DNA of 32,542 nucleotides from Nitrosospira sp. Nsp14. Lineage in GTDB: Bacteria > Pseudomonadota > Gammaproteobacteria > Burkholderiales > Nitrosomonadaceae. A program made the position numbers and the translations under genes. The notes under the pieces were generated by a model. It had not been told where the DNA came from and did no database searches. It saw nothing but the letters and a program-made list of their open reading frames with translations. Where the stretch lies: positions 1 to 32,542 of the forward strand of contig NZ_FOPV01000025.1 in NCBI RefSeq assembly GCF_900113575.1, read 5' to 3'. The number at the start of each line of letters is the position of its first letter. Position 1 is the stretch's first letter. Shown one piece after another: positions 31,585 to 32,542 of the stretch.

Positions 31585-32250
31585 TTAGCTCTTACGGCGG
31601 CGCGTCCATCCTATCATGCCCAGACCCGTTAAAATGAGTGCGAAGGTAGCGGGTTCAGGAATTGCGGTCGGGGGTACGGCCATATCGGCTAGCGCTCCGA
31701 CAGTGGCGCCATAATAAAACTCGTAATCAGGCGTGGTAAATAGAATGTCAGTGAACGTGCCATGGAATTTAAGTAATCCATTGCCTTCCCAGCCCGTAAT
31801 CGAAGCGCCGTTCTGGGTAAGCAGCCCGCCTCCCCAATTACCCGCGCCTTCGCTCAGTATGCTGAATGTCACATTATTCAGAAAATTGAATGAAACCGGG
31901 ACGCCTGCCTGGCCCGCGCTGAAAAGACTGATGAGTGGGTCAACAACCGCCTCGGAAAAATGAAAACCGTTGATTTGGCCTGTACCCCCGGTCATCAGAA
32001 GCATCCCGTTGGTTCCCGGCGTATTAGTAACTTCACTATTGGTGAACGAAGGCGGCACGTTATAAAGGTGTGAGCCGTAGTCCACCCCGAAGCTGCTACC
32101 CGTATACGTTACGTTGATAACGTTGGAATCCTGGGTAAAGCTGCCGCTTGTCGATGACGTCCAACTTGTCTAGCTGGCTGTATCGAGTGGCACCGCCTGA
32201 ACAGGCGCTATAAACAAAGCGCCAATGATGAAAACGATAGTTCTGTTCAT
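31585..32250 (-). pseudogene. PEP-CTERM protein interrupted by an in-frame amber codon
   Basis: From the ATG at 32248-32250 (GGAG upstream) the minus strand encodes a signal peptide (MNRTIVFIIGALFIAPVQAVP), then TAG at 32170-32172 as codon 27, then an uninterrupted 194-residue frame ending in a PEP-CTERM signal (IPEPATFALILTGLGMIGWTRRRKS). The same frame continues on both sides of the stop and only the upstream part supplies a signal peptide, so this was one gene of 221 codons. A GTG at 32085 could start a shorter protein, but without a signal peptide it could not be sorted. It is either a young pseudogene, a read-through gene, or a sequencing error. Confidence 0.8.
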
Positions 32251-32542
32251 TTCATATTCTCCGTGATGATTCGATCCCTAGGCAAAGGGAATTCATTAAG
32301 TTTTAACGCTTCAGTTAGGTAGTTACAAACCACCTACCTGTTGCCATGATGTTCATTAAGCAATATCTGAGCCAGGAACAAAGATAGATAGAACACAAGC
32401 CTTTATCTAAAGACTTAATCGTGCGTTTGGGGAGGTGACCTGCTATTGTTTTTTGTAGCCAGTTCGAAGGTGAGTCTTCCGGTTCAGGCATTCTGATTTT
32501 GCAACCGTTGCAAGCCTGCTTCAGCCGGTGTTCGATTGCCGA
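32251..32542. other. Right-edge region, possible end of a minus-strand gene
   Basis: The first part should contain the promoter of the PEP-CTERM gene. At the very edge a minus-strand frame (32540 to a TGA at 32484-32486) reads GNRTPAEAGLQRLQNQNA and could be the C-terminus of a gene beyond the window, but 18 residues are too few to identify it. Confidence 0.25.

Overview
The window looks like a chromosomal stretch of a betaproteobacterium, most plausibly an autotrophic ammonia oxidiser of the Nitrosospira/Nitrosomonas type. This is inferred from gene content, not from a search. The content is a glycolate/tartronate-semialdehyde salvage operon of the kind used to recycle Rubisco-derived glycolate, a hopanoid transporter (HpnN), PEP-CTERM exported proteins, a rubredoxin reductase, and several decayed IS3-family fragments. 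No rRNA, tRNA or CRISPR array was recognised.

Left part (1-9140), compact and housekeeping-like: the end of an unidentified gene and a strong terminator, then on the minus strand ftsK and the operon garR-glcD-glcE-glcF (glycolate to glyoxylate, and reduction of tartronate semialdehyde to glycerate). On the plus strand follows a rubredoxin reductase-like flavoprotein, possibly coupled to a tiny upstream reading frame.

Centre-left (9192-12136), a divergent block of small exported proteins with a mirrored layout. On each side of a 499-bp intergenic region a His-rich secreted protein (two of them on the right) lies proximal and a glycine-zipper protein lies distal. The two distal proteins share one cysteine-flanked domain plan. 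Function is unknown; this is my best candidate for an undescribed system.

Centre (12245-20173): a signal-peptide-bearing protein-L-isoaspartate methyltransferase overlaps a large membrane protein with a spermidine-synthase-like domain. Then come a 936-bp gap without recognisable genes, hpnN, a dead IS3-family relic whose former recoding stem-loop now sits as a terminator behind hpnN, and a secreted SYLF/YSC84 protein.

Right part (20300-32542), accessory and scarred. An hflX / NmrA-like SDR / AhpD-like / cupin block exists in two copies that decayed in complementary ways. Copy A keeps whole hflX but has lost half the cupin. Copy B keeps the whole cupin but only the 3' tail of hflX. The ahpD genes are almost identical while their flanks have diverged. 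A third cupin, three IS3 fragments (including the one behind hpnN), a serine-recombinase stub, a GNAT acetyltransferase, a PNPOx-like stress protein, small lipoprotein and hypothetical genes, and two PEP-CTERM genes (one with an in-frame amber codon) complete the window. Gaps between genes are long here and many features are remnants.
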